From Firmicutes bacterium UBA5449 (GTDB taxonomy: Bacteria > Bacillota > SHA-98 > UBA4971), in assembly GCA_002424305.1 (NCBI GenBank), contig DIQZ01000048.1:16780-26982 (forward strand): a stretch of DNA of 10,203 nucleotides, in the 5' to 3' direction. Shown here one piece after another: positions 1 through 7,392 of this stretch. The notes beneath the pieces were generated by a model that was not told the DNA's origin, did no database searches, and saw nothing but the letters and a program-made list of their open reading frames with translations. Each line of letters starts with the position of its first letter. The first letter of the stretch is position 1. The position numbers and the translations under genes were made by a program.

Positions 1-1262
1 TTAAGCAACTGCATGAGAACATACTGGGCTACTTCAATCTGGCCATAGGCTTTTGCTTGTTCCCAGTCAGAGTCAAGCAGTGCCATGATAAGGTCTGTTG
101 ATACCCCTAACTCGTCAGACAAAGCACCTGCCACACGCTGTTTCGCAAGCTCTCCGAGCTCAGCCCAGTTCTGCTTAAGAATAGACGTTGCCTCTTCTTC
201 CGTAAGTCCCCTCTCTATCAGGTTCTGAACAAGCTTTGGTTCAAGACCTTCTTTGACAGAACCCCAATCGGATCTTGCCAAAGCTTCAACATCCTCAGGC
301 TCCAAAGTTCCTTTTGAAAGAATGCTGATCTTGGTTGTGACGTCGTCCTTTGTAACAAGGCCACGGGCCTTTACAAACCTCGGCTCACCAAAGGCATCGG
401 ATACTACATAGACTTCGTCACCACGCAGCAACCTGTCGAGATCGGCCTCTACATTGTTTCTGTAAACCGCTGTGTCAAAAGCCATGGTTAGCTGTTGCTC
501 AGTTCCACCGAGAGTAGTGACTGTGAGTGTCCCCTCATGATTGTCGACTTTTGCGAGCTTCCCCTCGTAGATGCGGAGATCTATGAGGGATTTTATCATA
601 TGGGCAGTCTCAGCTCGTGTCGCAGGAAGCTCCGGATCAAAAACCACACCAAAATGAACCGGGAGCACACCGAGGGTGTTCGCAATCTCGATGCTGCGAG
701 ATGCCCAGTGTTCATCGCCGACATCTATAAAGCTCGGTTCCGGCTGATCCAATGAGTCCATCTTATCCCCGAGCTTGATTGTACGCATCAGTATTGTGGT
801 CATCTCTGCCCTGCTTATATCCTTTGAAGGACGAAAAGTTCCATCAGGAAAGCCTGAAACTATCCCTGCCTCGCTCAGAGCAGCGATGTACGCCTTAGCC
901 CAATTATCCTTAATATCACTGAATGTGGGTTCACCTGCAGCACGGACTGCGAAAGCCCTAGCCACCATCTTTGAGAACTCAGCCCTTGTCACCGAGTCTT
1001 CCGGTTTGAAGGTTCCATCGGGGTAACCTGCAATTATCCCTTCATCAACTAAGGTTAAAATGGCATCTTCAGCCCAGCAATCCTCAATATCAGTTGGTGT
1101 CGGCGCAGCGTGAACCTGCAGGGTCAATGCAAATGTTGCGACCATGCTGACGGTTAAGAGCGCTGTAATAACAACCTTGGTAAATGTGGATCCCGAAATA
1201 AATGTGGATCCGAAAAACTTTTGATCTTGCGCTTTTTCGTGCGCCATGCGATATGTGCTCAT
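1..1262 (-). CDS. SLH-domain cell-surface protein (3' end outside window)
   Basis: Reading the minus strand from the ATG at 1262 gives 420 codons with no stop before the window edge. Residues 29-52 are a hydrophobic signal/anchor segment ending in VHA-A, so export is likely. Three S-layer homology domains follow at about 57-103, 112-158 and 177-226, each with the family's TRAE-type motif (TRAEFSKM 92-99, SRAEMTTI 150-157, TRAETAHM 215-222) and, in the first two, G(Y/F)PDGTF. SLH triplets bind pyruvylated secondary wall polymer and hold proteins on the cell surface. Residues 235-305 look beta-rich, and 310-420 look helical and acidic with repeated DW/NW dipeptides; I do not recognise that part. 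The start is supported by an AGGGGGA ribosome site about 10 bases upstream; a second ATG at codon 6 is possible. The n-region before the signal is long (about 28 residues) and contains a small duplication. SLH assignment is firm; the specific role is unknown. Confidence 0.9.
   Translation of the reverse strand, partial: MSTYRMAHEKAQDQKFFGSTFISGSTFTKVVITALLTVSMVATFALTLQVHAAPTPTDIEDCWAEDAILTLVDEGIIAGYPDGTFKPEDSVTRAEFSKMVARAFAVRAAGEPTFSDIKDNWAKAYIAALSEAGIVSGFPDGTFRPSKDISRAEMTTILMRTIKLGDKMDSLDQPEPSFIDVGDEHWASRSIEIANTLGVLPVHFGVVFDPELPATRAETAHMIKSLIDLRIYEGKLAKVDNHEGTLTVTTLGGTEQQLTMAFDTAVYRNNVEADLDRLLRGDEVYVVSDAFGEPRFVKARGLVTKDDVTTKISILSKGTLEPEDVEALARSDWGSVKEGLEPKLVQNLIERGLTEEEATSILKQNWAELGELAKQRVAGALSDELGVSTDLIMALLDSDWEQAKAYGQIEVAQYVLMQLL
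1181..1211 (-). repeat. 18-bp tandem duplication inside SLH gene
   Basis: The 13-mer TAAATGTGGATCC (plus-strand reading) occurs at 1181-1193 and again, exactly, at 1199-1211, a period of 18 bases. In the protein it gives GSTFIS followed by GSTFTK (residues 18-29), just before the hydrophobic signal segment. It keeps the reading frame. It looks like a recent slippage or duplication product. Confidence 0.7.
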
Positions 1263-1278
1263 ACGTTCCAAGTCCCCC

Positions 1279-1371
1279 TTTGCCGTGCTCTAGCCCAGCT
1301 TGATGGGGCTTTATCCCATCAATTAGGCAAATTCCACACGTAAGAGGCTATACCTTTATGTAAGTTGTGGA
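1279..1371 (-). promoter_or_regulatory. Two abutting stem-loops in the SLH gene leader
   Basis: On the minus strand, TCCACA (1371-1366) can pair with TGTGGA (1338-1333), with a small inner hairpin. One base later TTTGCC (1331-1326) pairs with GGCAAA (1284-1279), enclosing a perfect 8-bp hairpin, TTGATGGG/CCCATCAA (1322-1315 with 1307-1300), with a 7-base loop. The GGCAAA strand runs directly into the AGGGGGA Shine-Dalgarno site, so this helix could control ribosome access. The loop-side AGCCC could also pair with a downstream GGGCT, giving an alternative fold. No U-run follows, so this is not an intrinsic terminator. I could not match it to a c-di-GMP or c-di-AMP riboswitch consensus. The pairing is visible in the sequence; the regulatory role is inferred. 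Confidence 0.35.
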
Positions 1372-1476
1372 CATGCGGGGGACATATGGTGAGTTTTCTA
1401 TCTTATACCTACATTTGCTGTGTTGTTTTAGTAGCTTGCCGCATTCCTTGCTCTTCCTTGCCGACGATTCTTCCTT

Positions 1477-2715
1477 CTACCAATCAACGTAAAGCGGTTC
1501 GGCCGGTAAAAACGGAGCTATTCTTAAGGTCAATGTTTGCGGATCCCAAGCGATTACAGCATCTTCCAGCAAGTATTGAAGTTCATCGGGAGTCACATAG
1601 AATCTGCCTTCCCTCACGACTCCCTCTGCCACCCTTTGATCGACAGTCGCAACCTGAAATCCTGTATCCCAGCCTACCTTATGGCCAAAAGCCTCAGCAA
1701 TCGGTCTTAACGCCACCAGAACCCGGTCACCCTCAATGCGAGCAATATCCATTTCAATGCAGGCAAGGTCCACGCTGGTACAGGCAATATCCGGAGTGCA
1801 GAAGACCAGGCCAAGAGCAGCGCACGTACTAAGGTCTGTCATTACACACCCACTGTATGCGGGATCTTGACTATCTTCTGCCAGATTCAAAGACTCAGCT
1901 ATCGCACACAGCTCCACCCGTACCTTCCAAGGGACAGGTTCGGGTTTTCCTCCGGCGGCTTTTACCAAGGTAGCTAATGCCTGTCGGTCTATGTCAGGTA
2001 TCGCATCAGACATCATATCAGGCGTTGTGCCGGACACTACTTGAGATAAAGAGGTTCTTATGGAATCCATGACACGTTCAACTGTATTTGTTCCTAGCTG
2101 ATATAAGTCTCGATACACGGTAAGTCGCATCGACATAGGTTCCGGTGCCTTCGAGCTCACCTCCACAGTCTCGTAGGTAAACTCCACCTTCGTGCCTACA
2201 GGGACAATATCGAAAAGCTCCATAACATCCTTATCAAGCATTCTGATGCAGCCCAGAGTAACCGATCTTCCAACGGATGCCGGGTTGTTCGTTCCGTGGA
2301 TACCATAGCCTGCCCAACTCAAACCCAGCCACCTACAAGAGATGGGATTGTCAGGGCCGGGCGGCACCGGGGGCCTGCCGTCGGGAGGATACCAAGTAGG
2401 ATACTTAGCCTTGTTGATTACTACGCAAGTCCCGATACGGCTGGGTGAGGCCCCTTTGCCTACTGCTATCGGATACTCCTTTATAGGGGACTCGCCTGAG
2501 AAAAGAGTCAGTTTGAATGCAGGAATATTGATCCTAATCCAATAAGGTTCGGATTTCCCATGAGGCTCAGTAGATTCATGAAAATCGGCGGAGATAACAC
2601 CAATCGAAATGGCTGCAGATGCAACTAAAGACACAGAAGAAACCAGGATTAACTCTACACAAAGAAAAAGCGCAGATATCAGCGCAACACAGCCAAAGCG
2701 CTTCCCCCTTCGCAC
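1477..2715 (-). CDS. Secreted L,D-transpeptidase (YkuD) with copper-amine-oxidase-like C-terminal domain
   Basis: A 412-residue exported enzyme predicted to form 3-3 peptidoglycan cross-links or attach proteins to the wall. Residues 1-35 are a basic then hydrophobic signal peptide ending near VASAA. The YkuD domain covers about 57-183: a TPTG-like turn is degenerate (SPSRIGTC, 90-97), PTWYPP lies at 106-111, and the catalytic region has H140 in HGTN and C156-R158 in GCIRM. Residues 330-402 resemble the copper amine oxidase N-terminal-like stalk domain (VLVALRPIAEAFG, then VGWD) common in Bacillota surface proteins. Between them is a Cys-rich linker with C290, C298, C306, C312 and C319. The start is GTG at 2715, backed by GGGAGG 7-8 bases upstream. 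Its stop lies 214 bases upstream of the SLH gene's start on the same strand; no terminator is visible between them. All catalytic residues are intact. Family assignment is firm; substrate is inferred. Confidence 0.93.
   Translation of the reverse strand: MRRGKRFGCVALISALFLCVELILVSSVSLVASAAISIGVISADFHESTEPHGKSEPYWIRINIPAFKLTLFSGESPIKEYPIAVGKGASPSRIGTCVVINKAKYPTWYPPDGRPPVPPGPDNPISCRWLGLSWAGYGIHGTNNPASVGRSVTLGCIRMLDKDVMELFDIVPVGTKVEFTYETVEVSSKAPEPMSMRLTVYRDLYQLGTNTVERVMDSIRTSLSQVVSGTTPDMMSDAIPDIDRQALATLVKAAGGKPEPVPWKVRVELCAIAESLNLAEDSQDPAYSGCVMTDLSTCAALGLVFCTPDIACTSVDLACIEMDIARIEGDRVLVALRPIAEAFGHKVGWDTGFQVATVDQRVAEGVVREGRFYVTPDELQYLLEDAVIAWDPQTLTLRIAPFLPAEPLYVDW
1729..1791 (-). repeat. Three imperfect 21-bp repeats (heptad peptide repeat) in the L,D-transpeptidase gene
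   Basis: Three consecutive 21-base units (1791-1771, 1770-1750, 1749-1729 on the minus strand) encode DIACTSV, DLACIEM and DIARIEG, residues 309-329. Each begins with Asp-Ile/Leu-Ala, and the first two have Cys at the fourth position. The unit lies at the border between the Cys-rich linker and the stalk domain. Confidence 0.55.
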
Positions 2716-2810
2716 TCAGCTTCCCTCCCGCTCCACTAACCATATCTTGCTTGCACTAATATATTCCCGAAGCGAAATGGATATACCGAAGACAAGCTGG
2801 GCATATATAT

Positions 2811-2838
2811 AAAAAGGAGCGTGGCGTAACCGCGCTCC
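2811..2838 (-). terminator. Intrinsic terminator of the M42 peptidase operon
   Basis: On the minus strand a 9-bp stem (2838-2830 with 2824-2816, GGAGCGCGG against CCACGCTCC with one G-T pair) closes a 5-base loop and is followed at once by five T (2815-2811) and then an AT-rich run. It lies 87 bases past the stop of the last M42 gene and just before the L,D-transpeptidase leader, so it separates the two units. Confidence 0.85.
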
Positions 2839-2854
2839 CTAGATCTAGCATCCT

Positions 2855-2878
2855 CCCGGCCAACTAGCATGGGCCGGG
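2855..2878. other. GC-rich hairpin between M42 operon and terminator
   Basis: CCCGGCC (2855-2861) and GGCCGGG (2872-2878) form a perfect 7-bp GC stem with a 10-base loop. No T-run follows on either strand. It lies upstream of the terminator in the minus-strand transcript and may stabilise the mRNA 3' end or assist termination. A CTAGCAT heptamer occurs on both sides (2845-2851 and 2864-2870). Confidence 0.45.
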
Positions 2879-2924
2879 CTTCCTTATTAGAGACTACATA
2901 CATTTCATAACGAGTCTATAGAAT

Positions 2925-3929
2925 CTACAGAATTGCCTCATCCAGCTTTGCCTCGAGTATTGCGACGAAAAGCTTTACCGCGTTCTCCATATCGTTGATA
3001 TCCGCCATTTCTGACGGTGTGTGGATGTACCTTGTGGGAACAGAAATCGCACCTGATGGAACGCCTTCCCTCGTAAGGTGGATAGGCCCTGTATCTGTCC
3101 CGCCACGCTCTAAGATCTCGAGTTGGTAAGGAATTCCTTTATTCTTAGCAACTTCCATCATGAACTGCCTGACACGAGGATGGGTAAGTACAACTGAATC
3201 TTTCACCTTAATCGTCGGGCCTTCGCCTAGTTTCACCGCCATAGTGGGTGCCTCAGGTGTATCACCTGTCCCTGTCACGTCCACAGCAAATCCAACGTCA
3301 GGATTAACTCCGTAAGCAGCAGTTTTCGCGCCGCGAAGACCGAGTTCTTCCTGGACGGTGAATACTGCATAGACCTGATTGGGGATTTCCCGGCCGGCAA
3401 GTTCCTTCAGAGTCTTGACTAAGACTGCACAGCCTGCCCTATTGTCCAGAGATTTGGCGATGACTCTGTCCCCCTGGAAATTCGCCTGCCTGTAAAATGC
3501 GCCGATATCACCTATTGTCACCTTTTCCTTAGCAGACTTCTCGTCCTTTGCTCCGATGTCTATAAACATCTTGTTAAGTTTCAAGTCTTTTATGTCATCA
3601 AGCTTCTCTGCCCCAAAGGCGCCCACGGTTCCATTGGCAAAAACCACCCTTTGGCCTATCAGCATAAACGGTGAAATCCCGCCGATATTCGAAAATCTCA
3701 AGAAGCCTTTCTCATCAATATGGGTCACAATTACACCAATCTCATCCATGTGAGCAGCAATCATGACTCTTGGTCCTGAGCCTTTTCTAATGGCAATGAG
3801 GTTCCCTAATGCATCAACTTTCACCTCATCGACGAGACCCTCAACTTCCGTCCGGAGGATTTCTCTGATTGGGCCCTCATTTCCCGCAGGGCCAAAAGCT
3901 TCAACCAAATTCTTCAATAGATCCTTCAA
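2925..3929 (-). CDS. M42 family metallo-aminopeptidase, third of three
   Basis: A 334-residue cytoplasmic M42 (TET/FrvX-type) zinc or cobalt aminopeptidase; members release N-terminal residues from short peptides inside dodecameric shells. Metal and catalytic residues are all present: H60 and D62 in AHMDEIG, D162 in LDNRAG, E194-E195 in VQEELG, D217 in AVDVT, H303 in RYIHTPSE. The start is TTG at 3929, whose TTGA overlaps the TGA of the preceding gene; AGGGGG lies 8 bases upstream inside that gene, so translation is probably coupled. It is shorter than its two neighbours because the insert around residues 105-120 lacks their KPxHxQxRE(E) stretch (GAEKLDDIKD here). Which residues it prefers cannot be read from the sequence. 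A cellulase label (CelM), often carried by this family, is not supported. Confidence 0.93.
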   Translation of the reverse strand: MKDLLKNLVEAFGPAGNEGPIREILRTEVEGLVDEVKVDALGNLIAIRKGSGPRVMIAAHMDEIGVIVTHIDEKGFLRFSNIGGISPFMLIGQRVVFANGTVGAFGAEKLDDIKDLKLNKMFIDIGAKDEKSAKEKVTIGDIGAFYRQANFQGDRVIAKSLDNRAGCAVLVKTLKELAGREIPNQVYAVFTVQEELGLRGAKTAAYGVNPDVGFAVDVTGTGDTPEAPTMAVKLGEGPTIKVKDSVVLTHPRVRQFMMEVAKNKGIPYQLEILERGGTDTGPIHLTREGVPSGAISVPTRYIHTPSEMADINDMENAVKLFVAILEAKLDEAIL

Positions 3930-4957
3930 AAGGGTAGCCCCCTCTCTTCAATACTGTCCAGAAAAGCTGCCATAAGCTTTATGGCATTCTCAAAGTCGTT
4001 CTTATCTATGATTGACACAGGAGAGTGGATATATCTCGTCGGAACAGAGACGAGACCTGCCGGGATACCTTCCCTCGAAAGATGGATTCTGCCTGCATCT
4101 GTACCACCGGTGGTAAGCTCCCTCATCTGATAAGGAATACCTTTTGCCTCGGCGACCTCCATAAGTCGCCTGACAAGCCTTGGATCTGCAACAAAAGAGG
4201 CATCCGCATGGGTCAGGGCAGGACCCTTCCCCAGAGAAGTTGAATACAGATGCTCTTTCGACCCCGGGACATCAGATGCGGTTGTCCCTTCGAATGCGAT
4301 AGCAATATCCGGTTCCAGGGCATAAGATGCTACCTGTGCTCCGCGTCCGCCTACCTCTTCCTGAGCTGTAAAAACACCTTGGATTGTAAAATCCCACCGC
4401 TTTTCCATCATTAGGAGCCTGGCAAGGACAGCACATCCAATCCTGTCGTCAAAGGCTTTGGCTTTTGCGCGGGTGTTGCCGATATCCTCGTACTTTGTGG
4501 CAAATATGATGCCGTCACCCAGATTTACGAGTCTCTCCGCCTCATCCTTGTCTTTTGCGCCGATATCTATGAACAGACCATCCAGGTCAAAAGGCTTGTC
4601 AGCTTCTTCCCTCTTCTGCAAGTGAATGGGTTTTGCGCCGATTACCCCGGGAATACGATTCCTTCCTACATATACTGATTTAGATACCAGCACTCTCGGG
4701 TCAACACCGCCAATGGACTTAAATCGCAAAGTCCCTGATTTCTCAATATACATGACCATGAGTCCAATCTCGTCCATATGGGCGGTCAGCATGACTTTGG
4801 GGCTTCCTTTGCTGCCACTCTTTATAGCGATGACATTCCTTAAGGCATCTGTTTCTACCTTGTCACAGTGGGGACTGACATGCTCCCGCAAGATACCTGC
4901 GACTTCCTGTTCCTGTCCTGAAACACCGAAGGCTTCTGTGAGGGTTTTTAGAAGCAT
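3926..4957 (-). CDS. M42 family metallo-aminopeptidase, second of three
   Basis: A 343-residue M42 aminopeptidase with an intact site: H60 and D62 (AHMDEIG), D170 (FDDRIG), E200-E201 (AQEEVG), E223 in EGTTASDVPG, and H311 (RYIHSP). It differs from its two neighbours in having Glu at the fourth metal-ligand position, where they have Asp; both versions occur in the family, and the EGTT-DVPG form marks a distinct subgroup. The start ATG at 4957 lies inside the upstream M42 gene (10-base overlap), with GGAGGG 6 bases before it, so it is very likely co-translated. Its own end overlaps the next start by four bases. It probably assembles into a tetrahedral dodecamer like other M42 enzymes; whether it mixes with its neighbours is unknown. 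Confidence 0.93.
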   Translation of the reverse strand: MLLKTLTEAFGVSGQEQEVAGILREHVSPHCDKVETDALRNVIAIKSGSKGSPKVMLTAHMDEIGLMVMYIEKSGTLRFKSIGGVDPRVLVSKSVYVGRNRIPGVIGAKPIHLQKREEADKPFDLDGLFIDIGAKDKDEAERLVNLGDGIIFATKYEDIGNTRAKAKAFDDRIGCAVLARLLMMEKRWDFTIQGVFTAQEEVGGRGAQVASYALEPDIAIAFEGTTASDVPGSKEHLYSTSLGKGPALTHADASFVADPRLVRRLMEVAEAKGIPYQMRELTTGGTDAGRIHLSREGIPAGLVSVPTRYIHSPVSIIDKNDFENAIKLMAAFLDSIEERGLPF

Positions 4958-6012
4958 TTCAATCCCTCCACAAACTTCTTATCGATTCGAACTATGAATT
5001 CCGCCAGTAGCCTACCGGCGCGTTCAATGTCAGTTAGACATACAGTCTCAACTGCAGTATGCATATAACGCAAGGGTATGGATATTAGCGCTGTCGGGAT
5101 CCCGGCCCGTGCAATCTGTATAGCAAAAGCATCTGTGCCGCCGGGGTGAGGGCTTGGATCCACTTGAACCGAAATCTCCAACTCACCTGCAACGCTTTTC
5201 AGTCGCTCATGTATTGCAGGATGAACCGCAGGCCCAATGGAAATCCCGGGACCTTTGTCCATAGAAATGGACTGATACTCCGGAACAGAAGCCTGGTCGC
5301 CAAATCCTACATCAATAGCAATACCCACATCCGGGACTATGCCGTATGTACTGGTGGTCGCTCCTCTTACACCTACTTCTTCCTGGACAGTAGCGACACA
5401 ATAGACGTCAGCATGGTGACGCATGGTCTTTAGGGCTCGGAGACATTCATACAAAACCCCTACGCCGGCTCGGTCATCCATAGTTTTTCCTGCCATGAAC
5501 TGTCCTTGCAACTTAATAGGAGTCTGGGCGAAAGTTATCGTATCGCCTATTTGGACCAATTCGCGAGCCTCATCACCCGCAAGACCTATATCAACATATA
5601 GGTCTTCCCACTTCACAGATTTTTCACGCTCTCCACGCTCCTGAACGTGTGGAGGCTTTGCCCCTACAACACCGGGCAACTTCTTGCGTCCGTGCACTAT
5701 CACCTCAAGCCCGGGTAAAATCCGCCTATCAATACCACCGATCTGAGTTACCCTGAGACAACCCTGATCCTCAATTTTCGTAACCATGAGTCCGATTTCA
5801 TCCATGTGCGCCGCCAGCATGACACGTGGATGAGGCGCACGCCCAATTCCTCGCTTGAGCACAATGAGATTGCCGAGGGCATCAGTTCGGGCTTCATCAA
5901 ATAGCCCGGACATTCCTTTCTGCACAACGGCAGCAACCTTGTCCTCGTGGCCGGATACGCCGGCTTCTGAAATTATATTACCCAAAAACTCGGCGAGTCC
6001 TACTGTTGCCAT
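4948..6012 (-). CDS. M42 family metallo-aminopeptidase, first of three
   Basis: First gene of the peptidase operon. Numbered from the upstream GTG at 6030, residues are H75 and D77 (AHMDEIG), D185 (MDDRAG), E217-E218 (VQEEVG), D240 (AIDVG) and H324 (RYMHTA); subtract 6 for the start used here. I chose the ATG at 6012 (354 residues, beginning MATVGLAEF) because GGAGGG at 6019-6024 sits 6 bases before it; the GTG at 6030 has no ribosome site and the ATG at 6018 is too close to it. The protein is complete and the most diverged of the three (PSPHPGGTDAF in place of the neighbours' GGTD context). It is predicted to be a cytoplasmic aminopeptidase finishing peptide degradation. Expression probably begins in the 6013-6211 gap or reads through from thiL. 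Confidence 0.92.
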   Translation of the reverse strand: MATVGLAEFLGNIISEAGVSGHEDKVAAVVQKGMSGLFDEARTDALGNLIVLKRGIGRAPHPRVMLAAHMDEIGLMVTKIEDQGCLRVTQIGGIDRRILPGLEVIVHGRKKLPGVVGAKPPHVQERGEREKSVKWEDLYVDIGLAGDEARELVQIGDTITFAQTPIKLQGQFMAGKTMDDRAGVGVLYECLRALKTMRHHADVYCVATVQEEVGVRGATTSTYGIVPDVGIAIDVGFGDQASVPEYQSISMDKGPGISIGPAVHPAIHERLKSVAGELEISVQVDPSPHPGGTDAFAIQIARAGIPTALISIPLRYMHTAVETVCLTDIERAGRLLAEFIVRIDKKFVEGLKCF

Positions 6013-6043
6013 ATCCATCCCTCCATTCACCGGAACTTCAAAG

Positions 6044-6111
6044 AAAAAATGCAGCTTCTACCAAGCACTTAATCTTCGTCGGCAAACACTCTAATTCCTG
6101 CTGAAGATGCA
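6044..6111 (-). promoter_or_regulatory. Possible weak terminator or attenuator between thiL and the M42 operon
   Basis: On the minus strand TGCATCTTC (6111-6103) can pair with GAAGCTGCA (6058-6050) with one mismatch, and is followed by six T (6049-6044). The same 5' arm can instead pair through ATCTTC with GAAGAT (6077-6072), so the two folds exclude each other. The loop is long (about 44 bases), which weakens the case. No convincing sigma-A promoter was seen in the rest of the 6013-6211 gap. Confidence 0.25.
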
Positions 6112-6211
6112 TAAGTTTCGATAACGATCTAGCGGATCCTAGCTCTGGGTTCTACGACTTATCCTGCACACTCTGACAAGATAGGGTTCCTTGAATGTCT
6201 TGCGACCAAGA

Positions 6212-7255
6212 TCACGAGCGTAAAGCCTGTTTTCCACTAAAATGATCGTACCCTTCAAGAAGGAGGTTCCGTTTGACATCATTACTGTCTATCAGAACGA
6301 TACCTTCTGTCATAGGTGTAATATGCCCAACTACATACATAGATCCACCGATACCGGACAAGGCATTTCGGATTGTGTCAGTGGATTCTGGCGGAAACGT
6401 GAACACCAGCTCGAAATCCTCCCCTCCTGATAATGCCCACTCAAGGGGATCACATTCTAACGATTCGGCAGCAATCAGGGTAGACTCTGATATCGGAATA
6501 GCGTCTTCTCTGAGCACAACGCCAACTTTGCTTTCTCCGGCAATATGATGGGCTTCACCTGCCAGTCCGTCGCTGATATCCATCATGGCGCTTATCACAC
6601 CGGTTGCGGCAAGCGCGCGTCCTTCATGAATTCTGGGCATAGGCTCCAGATGGGCCTTTATCAGTTCATCGATCCAAGCAATTTCACCTTTCATGTCCTG
6701 CGATGCAGTCTTTTGCTCGTGGCTCATTTTCTGTAGATAAGCCAGGCCTGCAGCGGAACGGCCAAGATATCCGGTAACAGCCACGAGATGGCCGGGACAG
6801 GCACCTGATCTGGTCACAGGCGAGTTAGCCGAGCCAAGGATGGTTATGTTGACCACTGTAGTTTGAGGAGATCTCACAGTATCTCCTCCCACCAGCTCTA
6901 CACCAAACCGCTCTGCAATATCTAACATGCCCCTGTAGATACCTTCTACATAAGCGTCATCTACCCAGTCAGCAAGCCCCATAGATACGAGAGCAAATAG
7001 AGGAACTCCACCCATAGCTGCAATATCACTGATATTTACCGCAAGAGCCTTCCAACCGAGTTGCCAAGGGCTGATGTATTCCTTCTCGAAATGCACTCCC
7101 TCAACCAGCATGTCACAGGCTGCAAGAAGCTTACCGGGCGGAGGCAGAAGGACTGCTGCGTCATCACCTATTCCCAAGGCAACGCCCTTACCGTCGGCTC
7201 CAATCCATTGTCTGATACGGTCAATGAATCCAAACTCACCGCCGTTGATTATCAT
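6212..7255 (-). CDS. thiL: Thiamine-monophosphate kinase
   Basis: ThiL phosphorylates thiamine monophosphate to thiamine diphosphate with ATP, the last step of cofactor synthesis, in the cytoplasm. The 347-residue protein has the whole ThiL signature in order: GEFGFIDRI (6-14), GIGDDAAV (28-35), DMLVEGVHF (48-56), GWKALAVNISDIAAMGG (67-83), GGDT (123-126), MDISDGL (225-231), GGEDFELVFT (277-286) and GYDHF (335-339). Length is normal for the family. The start is ATG at 7255: the codon before it is TAA in the same frame, so no longer start exists. There is no good ribosome site next to the ATG; instead it overlaps the stop of a 42-codon reading frame (ATGA), which suggests translational coupling. 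No TPP riboswitch motif was seen upstream and no other thiamine gene lies in the window. Confidence 0.96.
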   Translation of the reverse strand: MIINGGEFGFIDRIRQWIGADGKGVALGIGDDAAVLLPPPGKLLAACDMLVEGVHFEKEYISPWQLGWKALAVNISDIAAMGGVPLFALVSMGLADWVDDAYVEGIYRGMLDIAERFGVELVGGDTVRSPQTTVVNITILGSANSPVTRSGACPGHLVAVTGYLGRSAAGLAYLQKMSHEQKTASQDMKGEIAWIDELIKAHLEPMPRIHEGRALAATGVISAMMDISDGLAGEAHHIAGESKVGVVLREDAIPISESTLIAAESLECDPLEWALSGGEDFELVFTFPPESTDTIRNALSGIGGSMYVVGHITPMTEGIVLIDSNDVKRNLLLEGYDHFSGKQALRS

Positions 7256-7380
7256 TTACGATTTCTACCAGCCTTTCTCCTTGGTGTCACAACTTTGGCA
7301 CTTGTCAGGCGGACGATGGGGAGAGAACCTGAGTCATCAAAGCACGCCCAGCACTGCTCCTTGCAATCACCCTGACACAT
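7252..7380 (-). CDS. Small Cys-rich protein overlapping the thiL start (42 aa)
   Basis: The ATG at 7380 opens 42 codons ending in TGA at 7252-7254, overlapping the thiL ATG by four bases. The N-terminus begins MCQGDCKEQCWACFDD, with C2, C6, C10 and C13 (C-x3-C-x3-C-x2-C), suited to a metal or Fe-S site; the C-terminus is very basic (TPRRKAGRNRK). I do not recognise the family. There is no clear ribosome site before 7380. The frame is the same as that of the small membrane ORF just upstream, from which it is separated by one TAG at 7393-7395. It may therefore be the second half of one gene, read through or broken. The exact ATGA junction with thiL, which itself lacks a ribosome site, is the best argument that it is translated. 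Confidence 0.45.
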   Translation of the reverse strand: MCQGDCKEQCWACFDDSGSLPIVRLTSAKVVTPRRKAGRNRK

Positions 7381-7392
7381 AATACATCGCAG

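Noticed and set aside
1365..1832. Plus-strand open frame of 155 codons
   Set aside because: It lies mostly antisense to the L,D-transpeptidase gene, has proline-rich low-information sequence and no ribosome site; it is a shadow.
6119..6145. CTAG-GGATCC-CTAG partial palindrome in the thiL-M42 gap
   Set aside because: Arms of only four bases without symmetry around a common centre; likely chance.
7061..7382. Two plus-strand open frames overlapping the 5' end of thiL
   Set aside because: They run antisense to thiL and the Cys-rich small ORF, overlap each other and resemble no protein.
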